64,000 nt of DNA from Lojkania enalia (taxonomy: Eukaryota; Ascomycota; Dothideomycetes; Pleosporales), in contig ML986637.1 in NCBI GenBank assembly GCA_010094045.1, forward strand, positions 62,001 to 126,000. Reading direction: 5' to 3'. Of the stretch, positions 10,151 to 22,741 are shown piece by piece. The notes under the pieces were generated by a model. That model saw only the letters and a list, made by a program, of their open reading frames with translations. It was not told where the DNA came from and did no database searches. Each line of letters starts with the position of its first letter. The first letter of the stretch is position 1. Position numbers and translations under genes: made by a program.

Positions 10151-12035
10151 TCATTCAAGTTGGTCGACCTCTTCGAAGCCAATGTTTTCGAAGTCATCAT
10201 TATGGGCCTTGGGGGTCAGTGTCCTGGCGCGGGGAGTTGCAGAAGGAAAGGGTTGTTCTCCCATGAGCTTTGGCGCCTCGACAGGATGCTTGGGGATCAG
10301 CGATGAGACTCGCAGGAGTCGGTGAGGTTGTGGCATTGGCTCTGGTTTGGGGGGGCGAGTCTCAGATGGTTGGCTACTCGGCAGCTCTTCTAGTAGTATA
10401 GCTGGCCTTGGGGCTGCTTAGCCGGCGGATATATCAGATATGACGAATTTAACAGGCACTGCGATATTTGATAGTTGTGATTGCCTAGATTCTTTGCCAT
10501 TTACCATGGAGTTTCCGATGTAAACCTATCGCTAACTTGATATTTGGGGCCCTTCTCTGTCCTACTGGTGAGTTCGTAGCTGCGTAGACCTATTCTATGA
10601 AACTATTTTTCAGCTTCTTTGACTCCGCCACTGTCTTTTAGGAAATATGCTGGAGTTCAAGTGTAGGATGAAGGGAGTTATATCTGGTTTTGCCTCCAAA
10701 AGAAGTACTGTCGCAGGTAGGGTGTCCGCTTCTGGAGAATGTAGCTGTTGAGGTAGACTTCGCCGCTTCAATATGTTTCGATGCTGCTTCCACGAGCCTC
10801 CGAACAGTCTCTTCCTTGGTACTGCAATCCTCTGGCCGATATGTGACTATGGGTTTAGAGGTGATGGTCTGCATTGCTCGCTCGTTGGATTTGTAGCTAT
10901 GATCACATCCTGAGTGTGTGGTTGTTTGTCTGAAACCTGTGTTGATAGCTTTCCTCGCCGCTAATTCCTTAACCTCCAACCGTGTTCTAGCACTATCTAT
11001 GATTGTGATAGGGATTTGGCGAGTCTACTAAGTACGATTTCCTACTACCGTACAAGAGCAAGTTATTCGGTTGCAGGTTGTATCGGATACCGTCGCACAA
11101 TATCAAATCACGCTGGATATCAACTGATACACCCTTCCTTATATACATAAATATGGCTTGCTGGCCACCCTCAATCAAGCAGTTCAGCTCTTCATCTCCC
11201 TCCCTGAGACAAGATTCGCCTCTCACCACAATGATTACTGGAACCTGATGTACAGCATTGGAACTCGGGTCGGTTGGTGCTTTCGTAGTTTCAAGGAAGC
11301 ACATCGACTCATCTGATGTTCCAGTCTGTGCAAATGATTCTGTCGGGACGGGAGAAAAAGTACGACCTGGCTTCCCTACAGCAACGGTCTCCACCTCATC
11401 GAATGTTGGAATTGTCTCCGACTTGAGGTCGGAGTATTTCTCGGTCATGAACCGCTGATAAGACCGCAAACTAGAAGTCTCCGCTCTTGCTGGGAAATTA
11501 CCACGGGAGCTTGAATTTGATTTGTATTAAATAGCTTGACATGGCTGATTTGTTGAAATAGTTGACCTTCCATGGGAAAGCCTCACTGGTGTTCTCGGGC
11601 GTGCTTGCCCAGTGGATGAAGTGGGTGGCGAAGGAGTGCCGTGCAATGGATGAGGTTTAGTGACCCCCACGCGAACTAAACCAGGACATATTTTGCCCTA
11701 GATTCTCCACAGTATGAGCAGGACGGGAGCCCTCCGCAGTGCAATCTCTGATATTCATCTCAGATAGCTTTTGAGAGAGTCCATTCTAGATATCATTATC
11801 GTGTACCCGTACTTCGCAGCCAGATGAGGCTAGGATGGAAGTAATGGATTGAAAATGTCTCAACGGCGTGCTATACTCTCTGCCGAGGGCCCCCTCAAAT
11901 ACGTCTTGGGATGGGCTGAACGGTAAGCTCATGATGGCGCCAGCTCTGGGTTGTTTAGAGGAGCGCCGACTGATCGGTGTAGCTTCGATGGATTTCGTAT
12001 AGCGAAAGAGGGGGTCGAGGATTAACTAGCTGATA
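10151..12035 (-). pseudogene. Decayed coding region, family not recognised
   Basis: Minus-strand reading gives coding-like segments in order: from about 12035 a segment with MSLPFSPSQDVFEG and CEVRVHDND, cut by an in-frame TAG near 11790; a Pro/Ser-rich stretch cut by TAA near 11532; then a long open stretch to about 11000 including RDLILCDGIRYNLQ; then about 10990-10640, joinable through a plausible GTAGTA...CATAG intron; finally 10336-10151. The frame changes near 11650 and no start codon opens the whole. The composition is protein-like and the segments line up on one strand. I therefore call it a gene losing its reading frame rather than random ORFs. A poorly modelled active gene with more introns is possible. 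Confidence 0.35.
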
Positions 12036-12299
12036 ACAATTGGTTGAGTAGGAAAGGCTTTTATGAATTTGGGTAATTTAAAAGTTTGGGATAGGAAACA
12101 TGGCCGGGGCTAGTCATTAGATGCGCCATAGGATAGCATGGCAACGTTAGAACCATGGTATTGAAAACTCAATTTCGACAAGTTAGGCAAATCCAAGAAT
12201 AGAAAGGGCAATGGAGAGGCACATTGTACGGCAATCCTAAATACAGTGTATCAAGTTGGTTTATTACCAGAAACTCGATACTTAGTAAGAAACTATCAG

Positions 12300-13983
12300 C
12301 TAATAACTACGTGGCAAACCCAATGCCTTTTCCCCAATGTAATTCATTATCATTTCCTTTATGACGTTATTCGTGCCGCATTTCTTCTTGGTGGGTCACT
12401 TACTTGACTAATGGGAGCTATCCGAGGAACAAAAACTTCTCTAAGATATCTCTCAACATGGAATTCCTGCGCATAGCCCATCCCACCATGTGTTAGTACG
12501 GCTCGCTCACTAGCGGTGAATGCTGCCTCCGCAGCAAGGTATTTTGCAGAGTTACAAGCCACACCAACGGAATGCTGCGTGATCGAGCCGTCATTCGAGC
12601 TATTGTCATACAATCGAGCGGCGTGGTATGTTGCTAGTTTTGCGGCCTCAAGGTGCATGTATGCGGATGCTAGAGGATGCTGTATACCTTGGTTCATTCC
12701 TATCGGACGCCCAAAGACCTCTCTTTGCCGAGCATAATCAGTTGCCTTCTTGAGAGCAGCGTAACCGATGCCGAGTGCTTCACCGGCAAGGAGACATCGC
12801 TCCGCATTCATGCCATGGAGGACCTCAACATCAATCAGCTTGGATGTAGGCGATGTAACGAATAAACTTACAATTTTAAAACCTTGTCCTTCTTTCCCAA
12901 TCAGTGTGTTGGCTGGTATCCGATAGTTGTCAAAAAAGACCTCGTTGGCATCTATCGCTCGACCACCCATCTTCTTTATGCATTTTAACTCAAGACCAGG
13001 CGCAGATTTATCTAGATTGATAAAGAAGAGCGATAGCCCCTCAGACGGGCTTTTCGTTTCTTCTATCGGTGTAGTCCGGGCAAGCAGGACCATTTTCGTT
13101 GCCACTTGTGCTGAAGAGATCCAGCTGTGCACCTTAGTCGTAGTCAGTCGGTAGTAAGAGATTCACTTACATCTTCTGCCCAGATATCAAGTAGTCGTCC
13201 CCTTCCTTCTTGGCTAATGTACGGAGCTTCAAAGTTTCAAGTCCGGTATTCGGCTCTGTCCTTTTTGTGTGTTAATCGTGCGGCCAGCGGGGTGTCTAAA
13301 TTGAAAGGCCCAACCTACACTCCGAAGCAGGTCCTGGTCTCCCCTGTAATGAGCTTTGGTAGCATACGACTCCTTTGCTTCGGCGTCGCAAACTTAGCAA
13401 CAGGCTAAACGCGTCAACTCGAGATATCAAGAGGGCCGACGTTCCGCACCTGTGTGGCGTATACGTTTGCGTGGATGGATTGGGCTCCTGCAATCCCAGC
13501 ACCACTCCTATGCTTGCAATCAGCACAGAAGATCGAGATCAAGCATATTCGACTGCTTACTCCGCAATTGTCTGAAGCATCATGGTCGCTTCTGAAATAC
13601 CTAGACCAGCACCCCCAAGTTCTTCCGGGAGCGCAATCCCGATCCATCCGGCTTTAGCTAGATCTGCATGCAACTCATGAGGATACTCGCCGGATTCGTC
13701 GTGTTGCATCCAGTATTCCTTATTGTTGGTTAATGGTGGTGACATCACGAGGGTAGGCAGAGCGAACATCGGGATATTTTGAGCAGATCTTGGACACGGC
13801 TTCCCGGACGTCTAATTGTTCAGTGGAAAACCCCGATGTTTCCATTAATCGACTAGAAGGCGACGATGCGAAATATCTTAACGGTGTGTAGGTCTGCAGA
13901 CATTGCGGCCTTCCGGGAAAGTGACAGGATGTATGTCGAAGACAGGAAGAGATGCGGACTTTGGATAATATTGAAGATGCCAT
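12300..13983 (-). CDS. Mitochondrial acyl-CoA dehydrogenase
   Basis: Eight exons: 13983-13768, 13718-13561, 13507-13450, 13404-13319, 13260-13171, 13124-12872, 12823-12404, 12356-12300, totalling 445 aa in frame. FAD-dependent oxidation of an acyl-CoA to the trans-2-enoyl-CoA, passing electrons to ETF, in mitochondria. The N-terminus is Arg/Ser-rich with few acids, as a presequence is. Family motifs in order: GWIGIALPEELGGAGLG, SGAGIAGAQSIHANVYA, CFGVTEPNTGLET (FAD/substrate region), GQKIWISSAQVA, LHGMNAERCLLAGEALG, QREVFGRPIG, and the C-terminal THGGMGYAQEFHVERYLREV with flavin-contacting residues. The substrate class cannot be told from the sequence. The first donor is an unusual GTTCGC. 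The 48-nt intron 12871-12824 is a multiple of three and has no stop. Confidence 0.93.
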
Positions 13984-14547
13984 CTCCTCATTTAGCGAGG
14001 GTAGAAACAGGTATTTACTCAATTGAGAGCGTGATTGAAAGATGCAAGTCAAGTTGCTTAGAAGAATGCGGCGGGAATAAGGCCGTCGATTATCCTCGGT
14101 CTCTAGGAGGTATAAGCGGAGCAGGGCGCAGGTAGCTCGTCCTCTATATACGGTAGCGGTGCAGCACTTGCAATTCTTGCTTTATTTTGGAGAACCCGCA
14201 TTGAGTCATCTCGTGATCTGCAAGACTAGATGACATTGACTTTTGCAAAGGGGGACGCTGGGACCGTGCCCGTGTGCATAGGATAGATATCAACGGATCT
14301 GCTCTTGGCACGCGCACGTGCCACCGTGATTGTTTGGACCAAGACAGAGGCACAACAACCGAACCTTGACTTCCGTTCCAAACTCCATCATCCCAGCTCT
14401 GGCACCTCATAACACAACTGCCTCAGCTCCTCCGCGCAATGCACAGCTAGCAGTTTCTCCTTCTTCATCCATTCTTGCCTTTTCTAACCTTAGGCTCGCC
14501 ATCTACGCGTGTTTTGGTACCTGCCGCGCCCTCGACTGCACTCCACT
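13984..14547. promoter_or_regulatory. Divergent promoter region, acyl-CoA dehydrogenase / INCENP
   Basis: 564 nt between two oppositely transcribed start codons. No strong TATA box; pyrimidine-rich patches precede the INCENP start. The small ORFs here have no support. Confidence 0.5.
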
Positions 14548-17500
14548 ATGGCTGCCGCGCGCAGCAAAACGCCGGCCATTGGCTCTGCGCCGTGGATTCT
14601 TGACGAGAGGCATCAATCGAATGACCTAGTAGCTCAAGAATTGGAGGATTTTGGCTTCTCGGTGCGCAACGAGCTGGAATGGCTCAATGAGCACATGGCC
14701 GACGTCTTCGCGCACAACGGACAGTCAGTAACGCCCACTTTCTGCTTCTCCCCGCTCGGGGCCTAGATGCTGACATCAATAACAGAAATAATCTGGACGT
14801 TTACAAAACTCCCGGTAAACTGCGTGGCAAAACGCCACGAACAGCGCGGAAAAAGAACGCCCTTGAAGCTCGCCAGGTATGTCATCCGAAACCTCCCCCA
14901 ACATGGCCGTAGACGTCTCTGACCGTGGGTAGCCTCTTGGTGATATTTTTGCAGCCAATGCACAGAAGCACCCGAGTCCTGCACAACAGAGCCTTCAGAA
15001 GAATCTCCAGAAGAACCCAGCGAAGGCCAAGTTCCGCATTGCTGAAGACACCGAGAATGTCGCTCCTATGCCTTCATCCGCTACCAAATCACCGATTCCT
15101 CGCCCATTGTTTACAAAGCCACTGGACAAAGGAAAGGAAAATCATGACGCCCGGTATCCAGATACCAGCGAAGATGAATTGCCAGAGGATCTCCCTCGTG
15201 TCGGCCTTTCTAGGCTGCCACCTCATTGGAGTCCCATGCGCTCCACCCAAGATACAATACCAGATATGCAAGAAACACAGATCTTCACTCAGGAATCGAT
15301 ACAATCGACACAACCAACACAAATGACTCAGTCCTTAAAGCAGTCAATGCCACTCTCAGAAGAGGAGCGACGCGACACCGGTGATTCATTTGTCTCGGCA
15401 AAGGAGGACTTTGCAAGCAAACATGCCTCGAAAGAGAATTTGCGCGAGCACTTTCACGCAGACACCATGGACATCGACTTCAGCGAATCTCTTGCTCAAG
15501 GTACGGCCATTAAGGATGACACTCAGCTCAATGCGCAAGGTGTAGTCAATTCCTTAGACCTCAATAAGACACCTGCACATGACACTGTCATCTCAACCGA
15601 GTCTGGATCCATGAACGAGGATGCTACTGTCATCCGGCACCCCAAACCGACCGCATCACCTCGAGAGCAACGGTTATTCTCTGAGCAATACAGCATCTCC
15701 GCTGATACCCAGCAAGCTCTTAACACTGCTGCGCATAGCGCGTTCGCGCCTGTACCTAGGAATCTAGCGCTCTCGTTGAAGCAGGATAACATCTCTAATG
15801 AGATGGATACTGGCCTCAATGCCGCGGACAGTCAGGATGGCACTGTCATTCACCATAAGATTCACAACGATAGTGCCCTCGACCATACGGTTCATGAGGG
15901 CACTGTTATTCACAACATTGAAGATGGCACGGTTATCCATCATAACATTGATGATCAAATGGACGTTGATGATGATGTTCGTTCTCCTTCGGATGGTTCC
16001 AGCCCAGTGAAGCCGCTTGTTAGGAAAAGCAGTCTCACATTTGCATCTCTCCCAGCACGTGAACCTTTACTTGCGAAGAAGAGCATGGGTAATCGCATTT
16101 CTCGAACCAGCCAGATCGACCAGAGCAAAGCCCGTAACAGTCAGATGGGTAGGTTCACTGGTGGCAAGAGCCTTGGGGGTTCACAGTATAGGCAAGTATC
16201 TGAAACTCATCATTACGATATGAATGTCGATGAGGATCGACGAGAACCTAGGCAAGAGGAGTCTACCGCTACAAAAATGCACAATAAGACCTCTACAATG
16301 CGTCTAGCGGAGCGCATCAACATGCTTAACCAAAAGAACGACCCACCAAAGCGCATTAGCCAGAACGTTACGTCTTCTCAGCCGAGTCAAGGGCCCAGCC
16401 TTATATCTTCACAGCCTCTGCAGAACAACCAACCATCTCAGCAAACATACTCACAGCTTCCTCCAAGATCACCGGAGAAGGATGATGACGATGAATGGAT
16501 TTCCCCCATTCGGACAACCGCACCCCCACCCAACCCTGTGCGCCCTATTTTGAGTAAGAGTTATTCTGCAGATACTCAACTAGCTGTTACAAAAGGCAAC
16601 AATCTCTCCAAACCGATTACGGTCTCCAATCCAGACCTTTCGACAGTCGTGGAGTCAACCACTCCGGCTGGCTCCCCGACTGGTAAGAGAAATATGGATG
16701 GCCCCCTCAGTGCTTCAAAGGCTAAACTTTATTCAGCATTCCGTGCAGCCAAAGAGAAGATAATTGGTTCTAGTGCCATCAGTGCTCAAGTAAAACTCGA
16801 TGCACTCATAGAGAGCCCTACGCGGCCACAACTCCATCCTACGGCTTCCTCTGATGATATATTTAGTCCCAAGCGGAACGAAAAAGCAGGAACATCAATT
16901 TTCTCGCATCTTCGGTCTCCCTCAAAGGAGTCGGTCAAATCCACTAAGTCGACCAAAGCCTCTGTCATGACAGGTAGCCCGACTAAGGATGAGGGTCCGA
17001 GGACTCGCAGCTCCTCTGAGCGCGAGCGACAGAGGGAAAAGGACGCCCGGGAGAAAGAGAGCAAGCAGAAACAGCGCACTGAAGAGCGACTGAAGGAGAT
17101 ACGCGAGAAGGAGCAATCTAAGGCTGCTGCACACTATCAAAAGACGAAGGCTGCTGCAAAGACCCCAGTCTCGGTGTCCCAACAATCCGGCGCAAGACTA
17201 CCTGCTGCCGTCTCTACGAAGACGCCAATGTCTGCTCTGCAACAAGCGTCGTCTCGCCCCGGCGCAACGAAGATGAATAGTGCTTCTAGACACCAGGACC
17301 ATGATTCCGCCGACGAAATGCCTCCTCCACCACCTCCTAAGAGCCTTCTGCCCACCGGACCTGGCCACAAGCTTCGAGAGCCTAAGAGACTAGTTAAGGC
17401 ACCAAGCAAAGACGCGCTGTCAAAACCGAAACCACCACAGATTATCAAAGTCAACCTCGGCCGTACTCTCAATGGCACTATGAAGCCTGTTCCTGCGACA

Positions 17501-18340
17501 TCTTCCAAGGCAGCTCCTCCAGCTCCCCCACCAGCTCCTAAGTCAACTACCGCCACTTCGAAGCCTGGTCACTCAGCATATAAGGCTGTACCAGCTGCGG
17601 CTCCTAAGCCTGCTCCTGTGGCAAAACTCGGCCCTCCGGCTCCAAAACCTGCTCGAATTGAACGTCCACAGCCGCAAAAGGTCATGGAGAAGCCGAAGCC
17701 AGCCCCGGCTCAGTCACGTGCCGACCTGGGAGGTGCAAGACCGGTCTCTCGAATGCAGACGATTCAAGATGCTAATCGTATTAACATTCCTCCCATAAAT
17801 CCCGCGAAACCTGCAAAGCGTCCACTCCAACCCGAAAATGATGACGCTTTACATCGTCCTGCTAAACGGCCTTCTCAATTGGCGAAATCAAAGCCAGTTA
17901 CCCCAGCTCATGCACAATTTGCTCAGGGTAGGATTCCCTTTGCCGAGTCTTCTCAGCCCTCTCAGCCAGCGATCCAGTATCCCAAATCGGAAGAGATCAA
18001 GTTACCGGACATTATGACTGATTCCGAAGATGAAGACTCTGAGAATGACTTCGAGCCACCGGACTGGGTCAACACGCCGAATCTCCGTGAGATGCTGGAA
18101 AAGCAACAGCTTATGGACCCTGAGCAAATCTTTGGACCTATTGCACCACTGAATATGGAGCAGATGTTTCCCAACAAGGAGAGGCACAAGAAGTTTCGTG
18201 ATCGCACTAGCAGCGCCCACTGGGCTAATGACGAGGTTACTGAGGAAGAGAAACGCAAGGAGCGTGAGGCTAGGGAACGATTGGTTCGCAATGGAGCCTG
18301 GACATATCATCCTTCTCCCGGTCCTTCGACTCAGCGTTAA
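14548..18340 (+). CDS. Inner centromere protein INCENP/Sli15 (chromosomal passenger complex)
   Basis: Exons 14548-14723, 14786-14876, 14933-18340; 1224 aa. Scaffold that binds and activates Aurora kinase and targets it to centromeres and the spindle. The N-terminus has the INCENP_N-like helix (ELEDFGFSVRNELEWLNEHM) and the basic KTPGKLRGKTPRTARK motif. The middle is disordered, with short repeats of the form G-T-V-I-H (about residues 390-430). A charged Arg/Glu/Lys stretch about 700-760 could be the single-alpha-helix/coiled region. The C-terminus is the IN-box: WVNTPNLREMLEKQQ, then DPEQIFGPIAPLNMEQMF, then R-T-S-S (T1181-S1183), where the TSS motif is the Aurora phosphorylation site that completes activation. 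The first donor is GTCAGT rather than GTAAGT but keeps the frame. Confidence 0.92.
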
Positions 18341-19282
18341 ATCACATGATTTCCTTGCGAGCAAGCTATTATTTAGGGAAGGTGTAATGATCACTCGGAA
18401 TAAGTTGATCGCTATATTTAGCGTAGGCGTTTAATGGCGTTTGGGGGGTCTTCTGGAGGACGGGCCGTGGTGTCCCATATAGTCCCGTGGATCTTCGTAG
18501 GTATGGCAGGTTTGAGTCCTGCGGATAAGTGCTTTGAGAAGAAGCATTCTGTTATTGGTACATATCAAGGGTTTCGAGCGACCCTTTCGTTACTTCTATA
18601 GGGTGGTGTTTTGATGGATTGAAAACTTGGATTATTGGTGTTTTGTTACGATGGACGGCGTTTAATGGTTGGTTCAATGGTGTTTACATTATGGTCGTTC
18701 GGCGGGCATTGCATGGCCTTGATAGCATTGATGAGCGTTCCAATGCATACTTTCTGCATCTTTTTGCTCTTGATGTCGAGTATTGTGCCTATTTAGTCTG
18801 TTTAGCGATTTGCCGGCTTCGGCGTGTATTGCAATGTTCTAGGATGTCTATTTAATGCGTCCTCGAGGACATTTCGACTATGACAGAGTATGAGTAGCAC
18901 ATTGATCGAAGAGAGGTGATACACCAAAGGTACGACGGTATTGCAAAAGTAGTTGCACAGCCAGAGACGGTGAATAAAATGAAAAGCGTCTACGAGACGC
19001 AGATTCGGATATCTATGCCATATATGCCATACATGCTTTCAAAACGAATAACTCTAATTAGAGAAACAACAAAGAAAAAGATCCCGTAAAGACCGATGGA
19101 TGGACTTGATATCAGCGCCAGAACACCTACTCCCGCCGCCAAAAATCTAAATAGTGTTCAAACCTGCTAGAGCGCTCGGACAAATCTTCAAAGATATCTA
19201 CAAGAACAGAAAGTACAAAAAGAGAAGAAAAAAAAAAGGGGGGGGGGCCGGGACCGCGTTCCAGTTCTACAGAGAAAATGCA
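18341..19282. other. Convergent intergenic region
   Basis: Shared 3' region of the INCENP and glycosyltransferase-like genes. Contains T- and G-rich sequence and an A-then-G homopolymer stretch at about 19229-19247. No coding or RNA feature seen. Confidence 0.5.
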
Positions 19283-21519
19283 TTACGCGACCCATCTCCT
19301 GCTCTCCTTCTGTGCCTGAGCCTTCTTCCTATCTTCATTCTGCTTCCTCGCTGCCTCAGCCTGCTTATGCTTCATATCCTCATCATGCTTCCTGCGGTCC
19401 TCCTCGTCTTTCGATTTCTGCTCCTCGGCTTTCTGCTTCGCCTCCTCGATCTTCTTCTTCAGCTCTTCTTCCTGCTTTCTGCGCTCCGTCTCGGCACCGC
19501 CCTCATGCTCGTGAAGCCACACGCCCTTATCATCTTCGAATACGCGTCGTAGTTGATCGACTGTCCCGCACACCCCGTCCACTTCCCCCCACGGGAGCCA
19601 GATTTCTTCGCGCTCGGTCCACACGCCGCCGCGACCGCCACGCACGTCCCACATCTCGTCGCCGCCAACGGCGGCCTTGTGGTACCCGATTGGCGACTGC
19701 GGGGAGCGGAAGTACTTGCGCAGCAAGGCACGGGAGTACGGCGTGTACCAGAGATCGTACCAAGTGATGTTGGCGCGTGGGGCCGCGTGGGCGCGGACAT
19801 CGGGTAGCCTCCTCTTCTCCAGCGAATTCCCGTTCAGCGGCGGAGGGAGCAGATTCAAGTGTAGCGCGACGGGAACAGCGCCAGTGTAGGTGTTTTGGAT
19901 GAGTTTGATTTGTGACCAGGATGTGTCGCGGGGTTTCAGGTCGTCGAGGTCTTGTTGGAAGGCTAGGGGTTCGATGAAGGAGGATTTTTCGTTGGGAGAC
20001 GGGTTGTGGGAGGAGAGATCTGCGGTCCAGAAAGGCGGCTTGGCTTGCTGGAGGGCTGTTGGGATGGTGAGAGCCGGCGTCGGGGTATCCGCGCGGCGGT
20101 ATATCGATAGATCAGTCGAGTTGTCATGGGGCAAGGGAACGAGCTCGTCTTCGGCGGCGTAGACAAAAGGTTGGAAGAGCGTGTGCGTGTAATCGAGGCC
20201 GATGGAATATTCATACTGTCGACCTAGCTGCAACCTACTGTTCCCCTCGGGTTTCACGCCATCTACTTTCTTCGACCGCCCAATCGTCCCGTCGATGAAC
20301 CAGTCCACCCACTTGGACGTTGTGGATTGACTGGCCTTCCGCTCACTCGTCCGCGCAAGCTCCTGCTCCCCAAACATGGTAGCGAGGACAGACTGTACCG
20401 TCCCAGCCTGGCTATTCTGCTCATCGAAATTCTTCACCGCCGCTCCAAACATCTTCTTCAGATCTTTCGCCGGCCCCATCACCGCTCCCGCATCGAGATA
20501 TCGAGCTGAAGTAAGCGTAATATCGCTACCCGTTTCCTTTCCATACATATTATGCGGCAGTATCGAGTCAGCCACATACCTGCACGCCAAATCCTCACCC
20601 TCGCATTTCTTCTCGGCGCCAAAGACGATCGTCTGATTGAACTTCTGCATCTTGTCTGCGTTGAGCCCGTATTGGCTCAGCAGTCTTTTATTCGCGTCCG
20701 CAATCACGCTTCGATACTGCCGAATCATAACGTCGCTGGGTAGCTGGAACCAAGTATCGTGTCCATTGACAATCAACACCAAATCCCGATCACTGACCAG
20801 CTTCTCGTTATTCAGATAATCTACTAGGCTCTTCAACCGCATCTTCTCCCTCTGCACCTGGTCCTTGAAGGTCTGGAAGAGATTGATAACTGTCGGCGGC
20901 GGGTAATTCAGCAACATGGCCGATAGCGAGGACTTGCAGAAAGCGTCATCGTCACTGAGCGCTGTCATGATGAGATGGAAGTTAGGCGTCGCCTTGTTCA
21001 ACTGCGAGGGTACGTGGTCCAGCTCCCCGCTTTCCAGCTCAATCGTCGTGTTCGAGGGCTTCAGTGGCGAGGTGAGGTAGGAGGGGAGATTCGGGAGATG
21101 CGGGCGCCAGGACGGCAAATGGTAGGTTTCGGACAGGGCTTGGTATTTTGAGGATATCGTCTATGTCCGTTAGCACTATTCACGTCTTCCATTCTTTCTC
21201 CTCCCCGTTTCTCCAATCCATCCCTTCATCGACCCCCACATCCTCACTCCCTCCTCAAGATTCCTACAAATATCCACAACTTCCAAATCCTCCCCCCACC
21301 CCCAATTTCAATTCGAACCTGCGAAAGCCCCAAAGAAATCCAAAAACTCACCTCAGAATGCCTCACTCCAGTCAACCCCAACAACCCCAGAAACAGCACC
21401 CCAGCCAGCACTACCACTCTCCCCCTCCTCCCCCCTAACCACCTCACCGCCGCATGCCCTAGCTGCCCCGGCGACCGCCCCGGCGACATAGGCATCGGCT
21501 CCATACGCTCTCCCGCCAT
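19283..21519 (-). CDS. Type II membrane protein with PLOD/procollagen glycosyltransferase-like domain
   Basis: Exons 21519-21352 and 21160-19283; 681 aa. A short Arg-rich cytosolic tail precedes a single hydrophobic anchor (about residues 34-51, VVVLAGVLFLGLLGLTG), typical of Golgi or ER type II glycosyltransferases. The luminal part has HLIMTALSDDDAFC, then LVLIVNGHDTWFQLPSDVMI and FGAEKKCEGEDLAC followed by RYLDAGAVMGPAKDLKKMF. These are the pattern of the glycosyltransferase domain seen in lysyl hydroxylase/LH3-like and related fungal proteins. In this reading the N-G-H-D segment is where the metal-binding D-x-D-like site is expected, but the exact DxD is not clear. The last 65 residues are a highly charged Glu/Lys/Arg coiled stretch. 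Donor and sugar are unknown. Confidence 0.68.
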
Positions 21520-22651
21520 GCCGCAGAGCCTCCTCGCTTTTCACCTCTGCGGGTTTTCAAAACGCGGTGCCAATCTTTGTAGATAGATAGACAATCACGG
21601 ACGCGGCGAGGGGAGAGGCCTGCGCGGCATCCGGGTCTCGGTTGATTGTTCGATTCGATTTCTGGGAAAATGTAGTAGGTATGTTGCAGAGCGATGGCGC
21701 TGAGTCGAGTAGGTGATAGGTTTCGGTGTACGTATCCTGTCTCACGCCGTCACGCAAAACTCGTATGCCTTCTTTCCTCCACGCACAATCCACAATGCCC
21801 CTCAAATCAATATCTCCATCGATCGGTTGACAGCAAGCAAAGAAAGCTGCCCAGATTACGGACTGCACACGCGTCCCTATTTCTGCAAGCAAAACCTCCC
21901 CTGCCAAACTAGGCTCTTTTGTCCGCACACAGCTAGCGAGGCCCCCACTAGCCGCAAAACGGGGCCCCCCCTGTCTGGCGCACGGATCATGCTGCTATTT
22001 CCGTCGTCATGTGCCTATCCTGGATGAGCGTGGCAATAGGGCATGCGGCTGAAAACATTCCATTCCGCGTATGGACATACAATAGGTATCCAAAACATAC
22101 TTGCAGCAATCGAAATCTACATAATCCTGTATATAAAATAGCGTATGCGCCTGCAGATCATCCACCCATCCCAAGGTTTCCAGACCCCCTGACACCGAGC
22201 TAAACTTCGCTACCACTCGCTTCGCGCCCCGAGTCTAGACTCTCTTTCGCGCACAGGGCACAAAGTAGCCTAGTACTACATCTTGAATCCAATATCACCC
22301 ATTTAAACAAGACTTAAAGAGACTTAGTCACAGCATAAGCTGCTCGTACAGAGGAGCAACTGCCTTCATTCATCTAAGTATTCCATGCTATGCTGGTAAG
22401 TAGGCCATAATACAGGCAAGACACCCCAACGCCTTGCTTGCTCGCAAGCACGAATCTAGCAATCGAGGGTATCAAACTCCATGCACACCATGGCCCTCAC
22501 CCCGTTAACCAAGCAACTTCGGCTTCTTCCTCTTTTCCCCCCTAGTCCTCAGCTCCTCCATCCTCTCCGCCACCTTTTGTCTCCTTCTACCAACTCCCCC
22601 ACGTACCACTCCGCTGAAAAGCCGTAGGCCTCTTCTCTAGTACCCTGTCTG

Positions 22652-22684
<33 letters not shown>

Positions 22685-22741
22685 TGGGTAAGCATCTCTT
22701 CACAAAGATACAAAAATCCAAACGCGTAGGAAGGAAAAAAT
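21520..22741. other. Intergenic region with homopolymer tract
   Basis: Promoter of the leftward glycosyltransferase-like gene and 3' region of the leftward J-protein gene. Holds no convincing ORF. The notable element is the T/A tract at 22652-22684. Confidence 0.5.
22652..22684. repeat. T19-A14 homopolymer block
   Basis: Nineteen T directly followed by fourteen A, 58 nt past the stop codon of the J-protein gene. On the gene's own strand this reads T14-A19. It is self-complementary and could fold into a pure A-T hairpin in the 3' UTR. Such tracts are prone to assembly length errors. Confidence 0.8.

Noticed and set aside
10030..10266. 78-codon plus-strand ORF
   Set aside because: Shadow of the minus-strand coding remnant and without its own support.
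18500..18535. GGTTTGAGTCCTGC resembles a tRNA T-arm
   Set aside because: No matching acceptor stem, D-arm or anticodon arm upstream.
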